Positions 21,703 through 35,040 of a stretch of DNA of 64,000 bases are shown here, one piece after another. Location of the stretch: assembly GCF_004027225.2 (NCBI RefSeq), contig NC_044301.2, forward strand, positions 17,877,255-17,941,254, in the 5' to 3' direction. The stretch is from Strigops habroptila (Eukaryota; Chordata; Aves; Psittaciformes; Psittacidae). The notes under the pieces were generated by a model that ran no database searches, had not been told where the DNA came from, and worked only from the letters and a program-made list of their open reading frames with translations. Within the stretch, counting starts at the first letter, position 1; each line of letters opens with the position of its first letter. The position numbers and the translations under genes are program-made.

Positions 21703-23924
21703 GCAACCCACCATGCTGCAGCCTGCCCTGCCTGCCCCCCCCATGCTCACCCCTCTGCAGCAGAACCCCACTCCTCTCTGGATTAACTTCCCAGTCCCGC
21801 AGCAGGCAGTCATTGGCACAACTAGCTGAAGACACCTGCCATCCAGGCATCCCCCAGAAATGGCATGGCTGCCATGAAATGGCTTCCACCATCACGGTGT
21901 GCCTCTGAACCTCTGCACCATCCTCTCCAGCTCTTCAGTCTGCACAGCAGCTCTGAGGGGAAGGAAAGGGGGAAATGCAGGGCTGGAATGATTCAGATGC
22001 TTACCAGAAGAAGGGCAGGAGGATATTGCCTGCTTGCGGGGTGACACAGACAGAGAAGGCAGCATTGAGGCTTAGCCTTTCCCAACCTCCCAAACCCAAA
22101 GGCCACATACATCTTGGCCATCTCAGGCAGTGTTATCGCCTTGATTTCCATTTAAACCACAAATACCTTAAGCTAAGCTGTGATCTCTCATACCTTGCTC
22201 ATATTTTACTCCCCTTTTGAATTCCTTCCTGTATGAAAACCTGTGCATGCAAACAGATCCCTGCTGCTTTCTGGTGACCGGTTCATGGATTGCTTTCCAA
22301 GACACTGCAGATCACCAGCAACCTCTGGGCCTCCAGCTACCTGCTGGTCTCATGTCCACTTCCAGACCCTTTCACCCACACAGCACAGGATGCTTTCTGG
22401 CCCTGCAGACACCTTGAGCTTGCAATTGCTTTCTTCCAATAAGAGATGCCCAGCAGGGAAGGAAGAAATCTGGAGCCCGACAGCGACACCCCTGAGCCAT
22501 GATGGCCCCCCACCAGCTTCCCCCAGTGCAGACAGCAGTCCTTTCATGTGTGCAGCACTCACCTGCTCAGAGGTGCCCTTGATGTATGAAGGAGATTTGC
22601 AAACACAACACAGCTCCCCTGCAGTCATAGTCCACCAGCACTGCAGCTTTGATGCCTGGAAAGAGACAAGGAGAGTCAGCCCGGGCAGCAGCTCATGGTG
22701 CGAGACCTTCAGAGTGGGCAGGAGCCCTCGCACACCTCCACCCTCAGCCCATCTGTCACAGGGGCAGCCTGTGAGCTTTGCTGGCTCAGGAACCTCCAGG
22801 TAAAGGAAGAAACTCTGCCCATCCCTGGGGACCATGCCCTCCCTATCTCCCTCCCCATGCAGCCCTCAGCTGAGAGCTCGCTGAAGTGGCTGTCCAGAGG
22901 AGAGCTACCATCTGTCCTGCTGGGCATCCTGACCACGAGTGCTGCTCTGAATCTGGAAATAGCAGGGCCAGGCGGATGAACAAAATCCCCAAAGGGATGC
23001 TCAGAGACACCAAACACCCAAGCACACTCCCTGTCTGGCACCCTGCAAGTTCTGCATCCTGTTGTCTTGCAGGTGGGAAGCCAGCTTCAGCAGGTGCTCA
23101 CTGCCTGACTTAGCCTGCCCCAGGAAATGGGCTGTTCTTTCATTCAATATCCAATGAGATTTGTAATTAAAAGGCACTCGTGGCCAGTCCCAGCAGTGCC
23201 AGAGAAGGGCACCGCCAGCAACCAGCCAGAACAGAGACATGACATGCCAGCTCCCAAAGGAGCACTCGCAGCAGGTCTAATCAACACCATAGCATGACAA
23301 ACCTCTGGTCCAAAGCCTCAACAAAAGCTCTTTGTAAAGATCAGCTCCTCCTGGCACCCTTCATGAGGCCTACAGAAAGGCAGGTAGAAAAGCAGGTGAA
23401 CACCCACAGTAGTGGGCAGACACTGAGGTGGTAACATGCTGTGCTCTGCCTGCCTGGAAGGTGGAGACCTCTTCTGCCAGGCTGCTGCTTCCCTCCTCCA
23501 TCCCTGGGGGATATTTATACCATGACTTGCATGGCACAGTCAACTGCGGGAAGCAAAATCAGCAAATAGTGGCAAGAGTCAGCACGGTGCGGCAGGAGAA
23601 AGCCATACCCTTCCTTCACATGTCCATGCTGGGACAAATATTCAGTTTCCTTTATTCTTCCCACATCCCTCTGCAGTCACAGCCCTTCCCGAATCCTCAT
23701 GCAGTCAGACTGAGCCCTTTGCTCCCCAGTGGCAGCTGCCTTTCAGGAGAATGGGTCTGTCAGGAGAGGCTGACATGCTGACACCAGAAATCCATCCCAG
23801 CTGAGATCTCAACGCCAGTCACCAGGTGATGCCAGCATTAACCAGTAGCACACATGCCTATCGCAAGGGGCTGCACCTTGTTTTGCCAACCCAGATAGCT
23901 TTGCCCGAAGCATTGTGCTGGGAA
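21703..23924. other. No gene recognised
   Basis: About 2.2 kb without recognisable coding or repeat content. On the minus strand 22563-22658 is bounded by AG and GT splice-like dinucleotides and is open in one frame, but I could not match it to a family. Confidence 0.4.
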
Positions 23925-25670
23925 ATGCCAGGATTTCCAAGGGGGATCTTACAGTAGTCATCTGCTACTGACCTCCAAACCAAGATGAGAAGGCCGACAA
24001 AGCAATATTTGGGTCACTTAAGCAGCAGAACCTGGTTCTTATGAGTGACTTCAACTACCCAGACATTTGTTGGAAGAACAACACAGCAGCCCGCACATCA
24101 TCCATCAAGTTCCTGGAATGCGTGGAGGACTGCTTCCTCATACAAATGTTAGATGTGCCAACCAGGAAAGAGGCACTGCTGGACTTGCTACTCACAAACC
24201 CAGAAAACCTGCTTTGTAATATCCTGGTTAGCGGTAGCCTTGGCTGCAGTGATCATAATATTGTGGAGTTTGGGATTCGGCTGATCGTGCCAAAGGTTAG
24301 TACTAAGACAAAAGTTTTAGATTTCAGAAGAGCAAACTTCAGCACTCTCAGAGCCCAGCTGGGAGGGGTTCTGTGGGAAGCTTACATGGAGGACAAAGAA
24401 GCTAGTGAGTGCTGGGAGTTTTTCAAGAACACTCTCCTGGAAGCACAAAAGCAGTTACCTTTTAAAGGTAAGGGAAGTAGCAAGAAACCCCATTGGCTTA
24501 ACTGCGAGCTTCCGAGTCTGCTCAAAACCAGAAGACAAGCATACCAGAGATGGAAAAGCAGACAAATAACCCTTGAGAACTATAAGGGCATTGTCAGGGT
24601 GTGCAGAGATGCAGTTAGAGAAGCAAAAGCCCAGCTTGAACTGAAACTGGCCAGAGACATCAAGAACTACAAGAAAGGGTTCTTCAGGTACGTAAACAAC
24701 AAGCAGAAACAAAAGGGAAATATTGGCATGCTGTTAAGCAAGAGAGGGGAATTAGTTACCAACAACACTGAAAAGGCAGAGGTTCTCAACACTCTCTTCA
24801 CCTCTGTCCTTACCAGCACTGTTGGGCCCCATGTCTTGGGATACAAAATCCAGGTTGACGCAGACACAGATCCACTGTCAGTGAAGGAAGAGTTGGTATG
24901 TGAAATGTTACAGGAGCTTGACCCCTACAAATTGATGGGCCCTAACAATATCCACCCGAGGGTGTTAAGAGAGCTGGCTTACATCGTTGTGAGGCTGCTC
25001 TCCATAATCTTTCAGAAGTCGTGGAGATCAGGGGACGTCCCAGAAGACTGGAAGAAGGCTAATGTAACCCCCATGTACAAGAAGGGCTCAAGGGAGGATC
25101 CAGGAAATTATATGCCCATCAGTCTTACATCAGTCCCTGGGAAAGTTATGGAACAAATCCTCCTGGGGGCTATCGCGAGTCAAATCAAGCATGTGATTGA
25201 GAAAAGCCAGCATGGATTCACCGGGAGCAAAAGGGGCAAATCGTGCTTGACAAACCTGGTCACCTTCTATGACAAAGTAACCTGCTCAGTTGATGTGGGG
25301 CGAGCGGTGGACATTGCCTACCTGGATTTCTCCAAGGCTTTCAATACAGTTTCCCACAGCCTCCTCCTAGAGAAACTGATGCATTACGGTCTAGAGAAGT
25401 GGTCTGTGCAGTGGGTGGGGAACTGGATTGACCGGCTGCACCCAGAGGGTGGTGGTGAATAGTTCCTTTTCCAGCTGGCAACACGTCACAAGTGAGGTCC
25501 TCCAGGGACGGATATTGGGCCCAGCGCTGTTCAATGTCTTCATAAGTGATCTGGATGGTAGGATCAAATGTCCCCTGATGAAGCTTGCCGATGATATACA
25601 AACTGAGTGGGAAAGCGGACACTTTGGAAGGGAGAGCCACCCTGCAGGATGACCTGGATAGGCTGTAAGA
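23925..25670 (+). mobile_element. CR1 LINE, 5' segment (endonuclease and RT)
   Basis: A distinct CR1 subfamily. A 473-codon frame at 24041-25462 covers the endonuclease C-terminal half (MSDFNYPDICW, GSLGCSDHNIVEF) and RT ([44 protein letters not shown]). The frame shifts after 25440, and the catalytic box reads LADDIQ where FADDT is expected. It is interrupted by the solo LTR at 25676 and resumes at 26249. Confidence 0.93.
24041..25462 (+). pseudogene. CR1 ORF2 fragment, 473 codons open
   Basis: Longest surviving LINE frame in the window. It lacks the first part of the endonuclease and the last third of the protein, so it is not functional. The break is a frameshift near 25440, before the RT catalytic Asp-Asp. 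Confidence 0.85.
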
Positions 25671-26248
25671 GTGGGTGTCGTGGTTTGAGCCCAGCCGGTA
25701 ACTCGGAACCACACAGCCGCTCGCTCACTCCCCCCCTTCTTCCTCCCCCCGCTCCCGGAGGGATGGGGAGGAGAATCGGAAGAATGTAACTCCCACGGGT
25801 TGAGATAAGAGCAGTCCCGCAACTAAGGTATAATACAAAACCATTACTACTGCCACCAATGATAATAATGATTAGTGAAATAACAAGGGGAGAGGATACA
25901 ATTGCTCACCACCCGCCGACCGATACCCAGCCCGACCCGAGCAGTGATCTCGGCCTTCCGGGTAACTCCCCCCGGTTTATATACTGGGCATGATGTGCTG
26001 TGGTATGGAATACCCCTTTGGCCAGTTTGGGTCAGGTGTCCTGTCTCTGCTTCCTCCTGGCTTCCCCTCCTCCCTGGCAAAGCATGAGACTGAGAAAGTC
26101 CTTGGTCGGAGTAAACATTACTTAGCAACAACTAAAAACATCGGTGTTATCAGCGTTGTTCCCAGGCTGAAAGTTAAAAAAACACAGCACTGCACCAGCT
26201 ACTAAGAAGGAGAAAAATGACTGCTATAGCCGAACCCAGGACAGTGGG
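25671..26248 (-). mobile_element. Solo LTR (ERVL-like) in CR1, TSD GTGGG
   Basis: LTR 25676-26243 (568 bp), TGTCCTGG to CACGACA on the minus strand. The target duplication GTGGG at 25671-25675 and 26244-26248 splits a CR1 reading frame that resumes without loss. Confidence 0.96.
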
Positions 26249-27027
26249 CCAACAAGAACCTTATGAAGTACAACAAGGACAAGTCTAAGGTCTTGCATCT
26301 GGGAAAACACAATCCAGGAGTGCAGCACAGGCCGGGATCTACTTGGCTGGGGAGCAGCTCTGTGGAAAGGGACCTGGGGGTCCTGGTGGACAGCAAGCTC
26401 AATGAGTGAACAGTGTGCCGCTGCGGCAAAGAAAGCCAATGGGATGCTGGGTTACATCAACAAGGGAATTGCCAGCAGAGATAAAGATGTCATTATCCCA
26501 CTTGGTGCTTGTCAGGCCACACCTGGAATACTGTGTTTGGGTCTGGTCCCCGCTGTACAAAAAAGATGTGGATAGGCTGGAAATGGTCCAGAGGAGGGCC
26601 ACAAAGATGATCAAAGGACTGGGAAGCCTGCCGTATGAGGAAAGGCTAAGAGAACTGAGTTTGTTCAGCTTAGAGAAAAGAAGGCTCAGGGGAGACCTTA
26701 TCACCACATTTCAGTATTTAAAGGGTGGCTACAAAGAAGATGGAGACTCCCTTTTTACAAGGAGTCACATGGAAAAGACAAGGGATGATGGGCACAAGTT
26801 CCTCCTGGGGAGATTCCGACTGGACATAAAAGGAAAATTTTTAAACAGTGAGAACAATCAGCCATTGGAATAATCTCCCCAGGGAAGTGGTGGACTCCCC
26901 AACGTTGGACACTTTTAAGATTCAGCTGGACAGGGTGCTGGGACATCTAGTCTAGACCATGCTTTGCCTAGAAAGGTTGGACCAGATGATCCCTGAGGTC
27001 CCTTCCAACCTGGTATTCTACGATTCC
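26249..27027 (+). mobile_element. CR1 LINE, 3' segment after the solo LTR
   Basis: Continuation of the CR1 begun at 23925. It encodes the C-terminal ORF2 text (LEYCVWVWSPLYKKDVDRLE, RATKMIKGL, YEERLREL) and ends near TTCTACGATTC. Confidence 0.93.
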
Positions 27028-30000
27028 CCAGCCCACCCCAGAAGTGTTTCCAAGTACACCTTGAGAGCTCCTTGTACTTCTTCCCAGAGGGCTGTCTGGC
27101 AGCCTGGGATGGGGAGCAGCTGGAGCACAGCACTGCTCCTCATGCTCTTGCAAGGCACCGACTGTAGTCAGAAGAGGTTCCCTCCCCCGTCCCCTAGCCT
27201 TGGGGTTTCTCTTGGCTGTGTTTAGCTCTGCTTTCCAGGGCAGCTCCTCCCCACTGAGAGCCCAGCCAGCTCACAGCAGGGCTCAGCCTCTTACAGCACC
27301 CAGTGGGAGCCCACCTATAGAGCTAGAGAGCAACGTGGGGACCAGGGACTCCTGCACCCACAGCAGGGACAGGGAGACAGCACCTGGCTACCTCTAACTT
27401 CTCATCCCCCTGAGCTGGGCAGCTTTGGAGCCCTGCTTCTGGCCACCTGGATGGGAGAGAGCCAGGTCCAGGTCCTCACCAGCTCAGCTGAGCAGCATAG
27501 GTACCATCCCCTGGACACAGCACGTGGGGCTCCATGTGCCCAAGCCAAGGATTCGGCCCCTCCTAAGCCCAAGTGATTGTGATTTCATCAGTGTTTCAGC
27601 CCATGCTGGTGCTCTAAGATAGGACTTAAGGGGTTTTGCCTGTGGGGGGAAGCCCAGCAAGAGCTCCTCCTGCTCTCTGCCCTACTCCTGCCAAGCTCCC
27701 AGGCCCCCTTAATGGTCAGAGGGCAGGAGGGTGCCTGTGGTTTTTGTGAGGGTCTCCCAGCACCTGGGTCCAGAGCTATGCCAGGCATAGCTTTCCTCTC
27801 TTCCTCCAGCCCAGCGAGGCCTGGGGAAGGGCACTACACTTCAAAAGCCAGTGCCAAAGGACCTACAGGGAGGGAGCGTGTTCCAGGTGCTGGGGAAGAG
27901 ACACTGTGGCCCCCAGGGACACCAAGCCACCAGACCCTGATGTAAGATGACACAGTCAGGCCGGGGGAGGGGGGAGAGGGGGGATGACACACGCGACATG
28001 ACTTGGCTTACCTGCTGGTTTCATTCCTATTAGAAGAGGAGACCCGGCATTAACAGACCACGGTCTCAGTCTGGTGGCGACAGAGCAGGATGGCGGATGA
28101 GGAAGGGTCCCTGGCTGGGTGATGCAGCAGCTGTACCACATGCTGGGCTGCAGCCTATAAAAGGATCTGTTGCTGGTTTAACTGGACTGTACCAGCCAGA
28201 AAGGAAGTGGGATGGGTGCAGGGGCAGCTCTGCCAGCCAGGGGGGCATCAGCCAAGTGGCAGGACAAGCAGAGCCCTTGGAAAGAGGAGACTGACAGGGC
28301 TGGCAGCACAGCACTGCTGCAAGGAGGAGAGCAAGAGCTGTACCCAAAGGTGCCACGCTTGCCCACACAACTTCTCAGAGCAGCACTGCCAACCAGTCAA
28401 GGGGACACACAAATGGAGGAAAAGAGACTTTGTTCTGAGCATTGCTGCCTGGGGCAGAGCACCATGCCTGGGAGCTGGCAGGGCCAAGAGAGGTCCTTGC
28501 ACCATCTAGACCACAAAAAAAAAAAAAAAAAGCAAACCAACCCCAAACTGGCTTTTGCTGCCTTCCTCCCTCCTGCTCCCTCTCCTGGGAAATGCTAAGG
28601 AGAGAAGGTCTCCTTAGCCTCACTGGGGATGAAGCAAGAACCACACAGCCAGGAAAGAGAGGGGCTTGTCATTACAATAATCCTCCTCAGTATGAGCAGA
28701 ACACAAGGCAAGAGAAGAGGCAACAGAAACTGCTGGAAATGGACTGCCTGGAGGATAAGTCACAGCTCCATTGGTCCTATCTGAACCCAAGAAGGCAGGC
28801 AGGCAGGCAGGCAGGAAATCTAACCAGTGGAAGTGCAAACCCACAAGCTCCCTGGCACAGGCTAAAAGCAGAACTTGAGAATCATCTGCAGGCAGAAAGC
28901 TTTCATCACACCCCTGAAGGACAGCAGCCCCAGCAGAAGTGCTGCCACCAGAGAAGGGTTTCTCCACAACCTGAGAGATTAGGTGTACCACCATCAGGAG
29001 AAAGATGTGTGAGGCTGGGGTCCGCTTCTGCACCATCCCTAGGTGGCAATCCTGGAGAGAAGCCAGTTAGAGAGATGCTACAGGAGCAAACTGTGCCTGA
29101 AGGGAAAGACAACCAGTGTGGAGGTGGCTCTGGCACTCTCCTGGGATTCAGGTCGGGGAGGAAGGAGCTCACACTTGGTGGAAACAAGGAAGAGGGAAGG
29201 AGGGAGGATGCAGAGGGAGGGAGCATCCTTGCCCCACTGCAAGGGCAAGCACTGCTCTCAGGGGCCCTCAAGAAGCCTCCTGCTATGCCAGATTTATGCA
29301 GCTGCAGAGCCTCACTCAGTGCTGGCCCCTGTGCTGATAACAGGGAGGAAGCCAGAGCTCAGAGGGGAAGGATAGGCCTGTGTTAGGAGTGAGAGCTCCT
29401 AGAAACCACCAGAGACAGCTTATAAAGAGACAGACTCGACATCCCCCTCTGCACTGCAGCACCCATGTCCAGGACGCAATGCTGCTGCCCTTCCTCCCAT
29501 CCTCCAGGAGGGGACACTGACCCGGTGCAGAAGCCCCCAGGGACAGAGCAGCCCTCCCTCCAGGGTGCCTTGCTGGGTCTCCAGGATGCAGCAGGCTCCC
29601 GAGTGCCCGGCTGCCCAGTGGCTCCCCAGAGGTTGAGATCTGCACAGCAGTGTGCAGTGCCTCTCCAGGCCCCTGTGCAGGTGCCGTAGGAGGCGACATG
29701 GGGACTGAGACCTTCCGCTTGGCTGACCTGGGATAACACAATGAAATCTCTCCTGGGAGCTTGGGGAGCTGGAGCAGAGCTCCTGGCCCCAGGGGCTTAC
29801 CCCTGCTCCATCTGATGTCCTGTGTCTTGGCATGGATCGGCTCCACACCTGGGTGCCTCGTGTGCAGGCAGTGACACTGACAATAGCCTACGTCTGGGAA
29901 GGGGGGCTCGCAGCATCTGCAGCACAGATCCTACTGTGCAACGTCCACCTGTGTATGGCTTTCCCCCATGTCCAATATCCACCTCCCCCTTCCCGACAGC

Positions 30001-30717
30001 CTCCCCTCCATTCATGGTTGCCCTTCTCCCCAGGAAAGCACAAAGAATGAAAACCATCTTAAAATCCGGCAGGGCAATCAGGCGGCTCTCCAAAGCTGGT
30101 AGCACCCCTGCCCACCCAGCCCAGCAGGCTCAAAACTCAGCAATACAGCCCTCGACCACCCAGCTCCAGTGTTCAACTGGTAGTCCAGGAAACCTGCAGC
30201 AGGCAGGGCAGGGAAATCCCATGCAGCAGGTGCTCACAGGGAGGACAGCCCAGGTTGAGGACAGACCTTTATTTCTGACCGTCTTGATTGCTGCCAGGGG
30301 AGGAAGAGAGGGGCAGTGGGGGACAGCGAGTAATGATAATACCCCTGGAGGGATGTCACAGCTACATTAATCACTTGGAATTCCAGCCAGCGCGGACCTG
30401 GGAACTGCAAATATGGGCAGCAAATTGAGATGCTCAAAGCTCTGAAATAACTTGATCCTTTCACAAGAGCCAAGCCCAGAATCCAGCACAGGAATTCAGT
30501 CCCCTCTAGAAGTAGAGAGATCAAATACACAGAGAGGCAGGTGCAACACAAGCAATTCTCAGCCACCGCCATATCCGGCTCCACAGCCCTTGGTGCTGTG
30601 CTAATCTCAGGTGCCTTCTCTGTGGAAGCGACGGTGAAGGAGGACTGCAGCTGAGAGCCTGAGCCCCCAGTGGAGCCAAACTGAGGACTGGCCCCTTCCC
30701 GTCTGTGGAGAAAAGCT
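27028..30717. other. No gene recognised; simple repeats
   Basis: About 3.7 kb. A poly-A run lies at 28514-28531 and a (GGCA)n run at 28794-28815. A 314-codon frame at 28442-29386 starts in the poly-A-derived Lys run, shows no family resemblance and looks fortuitous. Confidence 0.4.
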
Positions 30718-31174
30718 GTGGCCTTGCCAAAAATATTATCAGGAATAGTGAATAAACACAAGAAACTGCTGTACTAAAAGAAAATAACTTCTGCAAATCA
30801 TGTAGCAATATGACCACTAAGCATAGCACAGAAACTGCTTTACTCATGGAAAATAACTTCTGCAGACAATGTGGCAATATGACCACTAAGCGTTGCTAGA
30901 CTCCTGCTTTTTGGTAGCCTGCAGCTTGTGCAAGCAGAATAGAAAAATTATTATAGGCATACCGGGTAGCTGTAACCCCCAAGTATCTAAGACAAAGGAG
31001 AAAGAGGGAGGGACCCCACGGATGGGATAGGTATAAATATAGTGTTAACGCTAAGAAAATTTGAGAACCCTGAACCAGGTGTGTCTGCTGGGGATCTCCC
31101 TTTATTCCAATAAAGCTTTAAACCTCACTCTGCCTCACGAGCTACTCTATTATCAAAACCAGGTTTTCCCGACA
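30718..31174 (+). mobile_element. Solo LTR-like sequence with U3 direct repeats
   Basis: It contains two 69-bp direct repeats (30761-30829 and 30830-30898) typical of U3 enhancers, then a TATAAATAT box near 31032, AATAAA at 31109-31114 and a CA end at 31173-31174. I could not find a matching TSD, so the 5' limit is uncertain. Confidence 0.6.
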
Positions 31175-34100
31175 CTGTCCAACTTATTCCACTTGTGGCA
31201 AGGTGCAGAAACACTGCCAACGCGAAAGAGGGTTTAGCGGAGGAAACAAGTGGCCTCAAAGTCCTGCTTGACCGAAGGAACAGCCCATGGAAAGGAGACT
31301 CCTGAAGCTACCGGCTGGCCTCGGCAGCCCTATGAGGGAGATGCCCGTCCAGGTAGGCCTGTCAGCCTGCATCATGTTCCCGGCGAGACATGCACACAGT
31401 ACATGTAGGCTCCTGCTCCGCGCCTCAACGGCAATGAAAAGGCACAGAGGCTTCTGCCAGAAAACAGACAGAGGCAGAGCTGGGGGTGGGGAAAATTCTC
31501 CATTGCCCAAGAGGATCTCTGCAGAGACAGCAGGATGCTGCTGGGCTCCAACTGCAACTACTCACCCTGCGAGCCCAAGGTCGCACCTACTCGCCTGGCG
31601 CAGGAAGTCCGGAGGGTGGGCCAACCCCCCCTCCCCTCCCCAAGGCAGCATGGGGTGGGAAGTGCTGGAGGATGCAAGCCAGGCCCAGGACAACAGTTGG
31701 CCACAAAGGAAAAATTCCTCCTGGCTGGCTTTGCTTCATAAAAGGCTGCGTCTTTTCACCTCGGGGTAGCCGCTGCGCACCACCGCTCCCAGTGGGGTGG
31801 TGGGGCGGGGCGCAGCCGGCACCACTCCTGCAAGCTTTGCCGCCAGGGGAATTTGCGGAGCCCAACAGCAGCGGCACAGCAGCCTCGGCAGTCACCCCGG
31901 GACAACAAAGAAAGCGCCCACAGTTTCACCGCAGAGAAAGCAAGCCCCTGGCCGCCCAGGCGCTAGGTACGTGTCGGCCAGCTCCCTTCCAGTCCTCCCA
32001 TCCCTCTCCAGGGTGCTATGGCCCGAGGGATGGGGACCTCAGACACTGGATGACCACACAGACTGGCTGCTCCATTCCAGACCTTGCTGCCAACTGCAAC
32101 CGATAGAAAAAATTCTATCGTTGGGGATACCAAAGTCATGTGCATGTGCAGGTGCAGCTGGTCACAGGATGGCTGCGAGAAGCCAAATGGGTCCTGGCAG
32201 AGGGGCAGGGACCACTTCTGCTCTGCACTTGCATGACACCTGGGGTCTCTGGCTGTGACTGGGGCACCAATGCACTGCCATGTTTCAAGTTCAATAAGGA
32301 CATTTGTCCAAGGGAGCCATCCTCCAGGTCCAAGCAGGACTAGACCCTCACCATACAAAGTGATGCATAGATGTTAGCATTAACAGTCCTTTTTATGCCC
32401 CAAGAGGAATGATGTCCTGGGGTTAGTGTCTGCAGCAGAAGCCTTGGGGAACCCTATCCCAATCCATTTAACTCAACCCCAATGGAAAGGCAATCGCTTG
32501 TTGTTAACTCCCATCCCATCAGCTCCCTGTCCCAGGCTGTGCGCTACAGGAAGCATGATCTAACCACGCAGTGTGAACAGCCCAGCCCGCTCTCCATCGC
32601 TACAAGCAGGGCACAGAAATGTGAGCCCCTGAAAAAGGGAGGGTTTGATGCTTTGCAAATCCAGAGAAGACAGTACGGCAATCAGCGCATGATAGGACCC
32701 TTTTTGCTCCCACCTCTGCTGTCTCCTCTCTTCTCCCTCTGGCCACCACTGCATACAGCCACAGCCATCCGCAGCCCCATGTTCCCTCCTTACCAAGCCA
32801 GCTCCTTTGGTACTCCAATGCCCTGTAGCCATCCACACTGCCTGATCCTGGATGCATAATCCTTCACCTTCCCCACATCCTTCACATGACAGCCAGGCTT
32901 TGCATCCCCACAAGCGTGATCCTCTTCACTCCCACCCCAACCCCATCCTCCTCCACCATTAGATCCTGCCCTGTTTACATGCACCCCTGTGCATGTCCCC
33001 AATGTCCTCAGCTCTTTACCTGTGCTCCGTTGCCTCCTGATTGCTGCAGCTTGTACCATAGTTTACCCCAGTCTCTCCCCATCCCTGACTGCCACTTACC
33101 TACAGCCCTGTCAGCCTGAGCCTCCTTGCACACACTCCACTGACAAGTCCCTGACACCCATCTGGGAGAGCCACGGCAACATCACCTTTCCCCATCTTCC
33201 CCGAACAGTCACCAGGGCACTGCAGAGCAGAGGTAAAGGTCCTGGGGATGCTGCATTACCCTGAGCAGCTCTGGACACAGGCATCAAAGTTACACATGGG
33301 AAGAGTGCCTGTGGTGGGAAGGGCAGCAAAGATTGTGCATGCAGCATTTACCCCATGGGAACTGCCCGTCCCCACTGCAACCCCTCTTGCAATACACTTC
33401 CTTTTACCGTAAGAGCCCTCCAAGGAAGGTGTTTGGGCACAGGCACTCGGGCCTCTGGCTCAGTGTTACCAAGCTGCAGCCTGCAGATAAGGCTGCAGCG
33501 GCTGTGGAGACATTCAGCACCTTTTCCACTCCTTATGCTAGACATCTATGTGGCACTGGGGGGGGGGGGCGGTGGGGTGGTGAAGGAGATACCACACACA
33601 CACACAGAGCCATGCACACCCACCCAACTCACCCCTTGCCGGCTGAGATTTAGAAAGTCTTAAGTCTAGCACAGGCCAGAGTGGTGACACAGGCTAGGCA
33701 GGGTTTTGGGCTGTAAGGGTGAGAGTTTGTGCATCTTTGATTGTAAAGAGCTGGACACATCCAGGGCTACTGTAGAGAAAGAGCATTTCCACCATGAATT
33801 CAATGTCCTGTGCCTTGTCAGGGAAAGTCTCTCCTTCCAGTGGGACTGAAGGTGAGAGAGAAACACCCTTCTTGCCCTTGGGATGGAAGTGGGCACCTGC
33901 CTGGACCCAGGACTTTGCATAGAGATGGTGGCATTGAGGAAGCCAAGGCTTGACTGGTGCTTCATGTCAGAGGCCAGAGAGGACCTGCCTTTCGGGCTAT
34001 CTATCTGGCAAGCGCAGCCTGCAAGGACTGCACAGCACTGGGGCACCAGCATATCAGCATCCTCCGTCTTCACACAAGCAATAGTGAACAAGGAGGGGCT

Positions 34101-34418
34101 GTATCTCCAGACAACCCTCCTGCGCATGACACAAGTCCCCACATCAGTTCCTGCAAGACACCAAGGCTCCTATGCAAACTCTGCTTGCTGCTGCTGTTGC
34201 AGCCTGTGTTTTGCTGCGCTGCTTCCACGGGCACACGCACTCAGAGATCTCAGAAACCAGCTTAACCACAGCAACTGGGTCCAAAACACCTTCAACCCTG
34301 GTAGCAGCCGTGCCACTGGGGATACAGATGTCACCCCAGATCTAACCTTCTTAGGGAGACAGAACCCACAAGAGACCCAAGAGCTGTCCATGGACTACCA
34401 GGAACAAATTCGTCCTCA
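31175..34418. other. No gene recognised; G run and CA repeat
   Basis: About 3.2 kb with several moderately long open frames that overlap in both strands and show no family. A G11 run lies at 33559-33569 and a (CA)n run at 33593-33604. Confidence 0.4.
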
Positions 34419-35040
34419 TCATAGAATCATAGAATAGTTTGGGTTGGAAGGGACCTTCAAAGCTCATCTAGTCCACCCCCCCTACAATGAGCAGGGACTT
34501 CTTCAACTAGACCAGGTTGCTCAGAACCACATCCAGCCTGGCCTCAAATGTCTCCAGGGATGGGACATCCACCACCTCTCTGGGCAACCTGTACCAGTGT
34601 TTTACCACCCTCATTGTAAAGAATTTCTTCCTCACGTCCAGCCTGAATCTCTCTTTTAGTTTAAAACCATCACCCCTCATCCTATCACAACAGGCTCTGC
34701 TAAAAAGTCTCCCTATCTTTCTTATAGCCCCCTTTTAAGTACTGAAAGGCCACAATAAGGTCTTCCTGGAGTCTTCTCTTCTCCAGGCTGAACAAACCCA
34801 ACTCTCTCAGCCTTTCCTCACAGGAGATGTGCTCCATTCCTCTGATAATTTTTGTGGTCCTACTCTGGACAGAGGGCCACAGGTCCCTATCTTTCCTGTA
34901 CAGAGGACTCCAGACCTGGATGCAGTACTCCAGGTGGGATCTCATCAGAGCAGAGTAGAGGGGCAGAATCACCTTCCTTGACCTGCTGGCCATGCTTTGG
35001 ATGCAGCCTGAGATACGATTGGCCTTCTGGGCTGTAAGTT
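34419..35040 (-). mobile_element. CR1 3'-end fragment
   Basis: Tail ATCATAGAATCATAGAATAG at 34419-34437, then the C-terminal ORF2 region ([20 protein letters not shown]) on the minus strand. 5'-truncated near 35040. Confidence 0.92.

Noticed and set aside
22563-22658. Possible internal exon on the minus strand with AG and GT borders
   Set aside because: Only one frame is open, the translation matches nothing I know, and no neighbouring exon supports it.
28020-28050. Possible microexon near a GTAAGC donor on the minus strand
   Set aside because: A 15-bp exon between an AG and a donor is easily found by chance, with no coding context.
28794-28815. (GGCA)n run and other short repeats (33593 CA, 35817 TG) as a repeat array of interest
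   Set aside because: Ordinary microsatellites; no spacer structure.
28442-29386. Open frame of 314 codons on the plus strand
   Set aside because: Begins around a poly-A run that gives a Lys stretch and shows no family resemblance. Overlapping open frames exist on both strands, so it is composition-driven.
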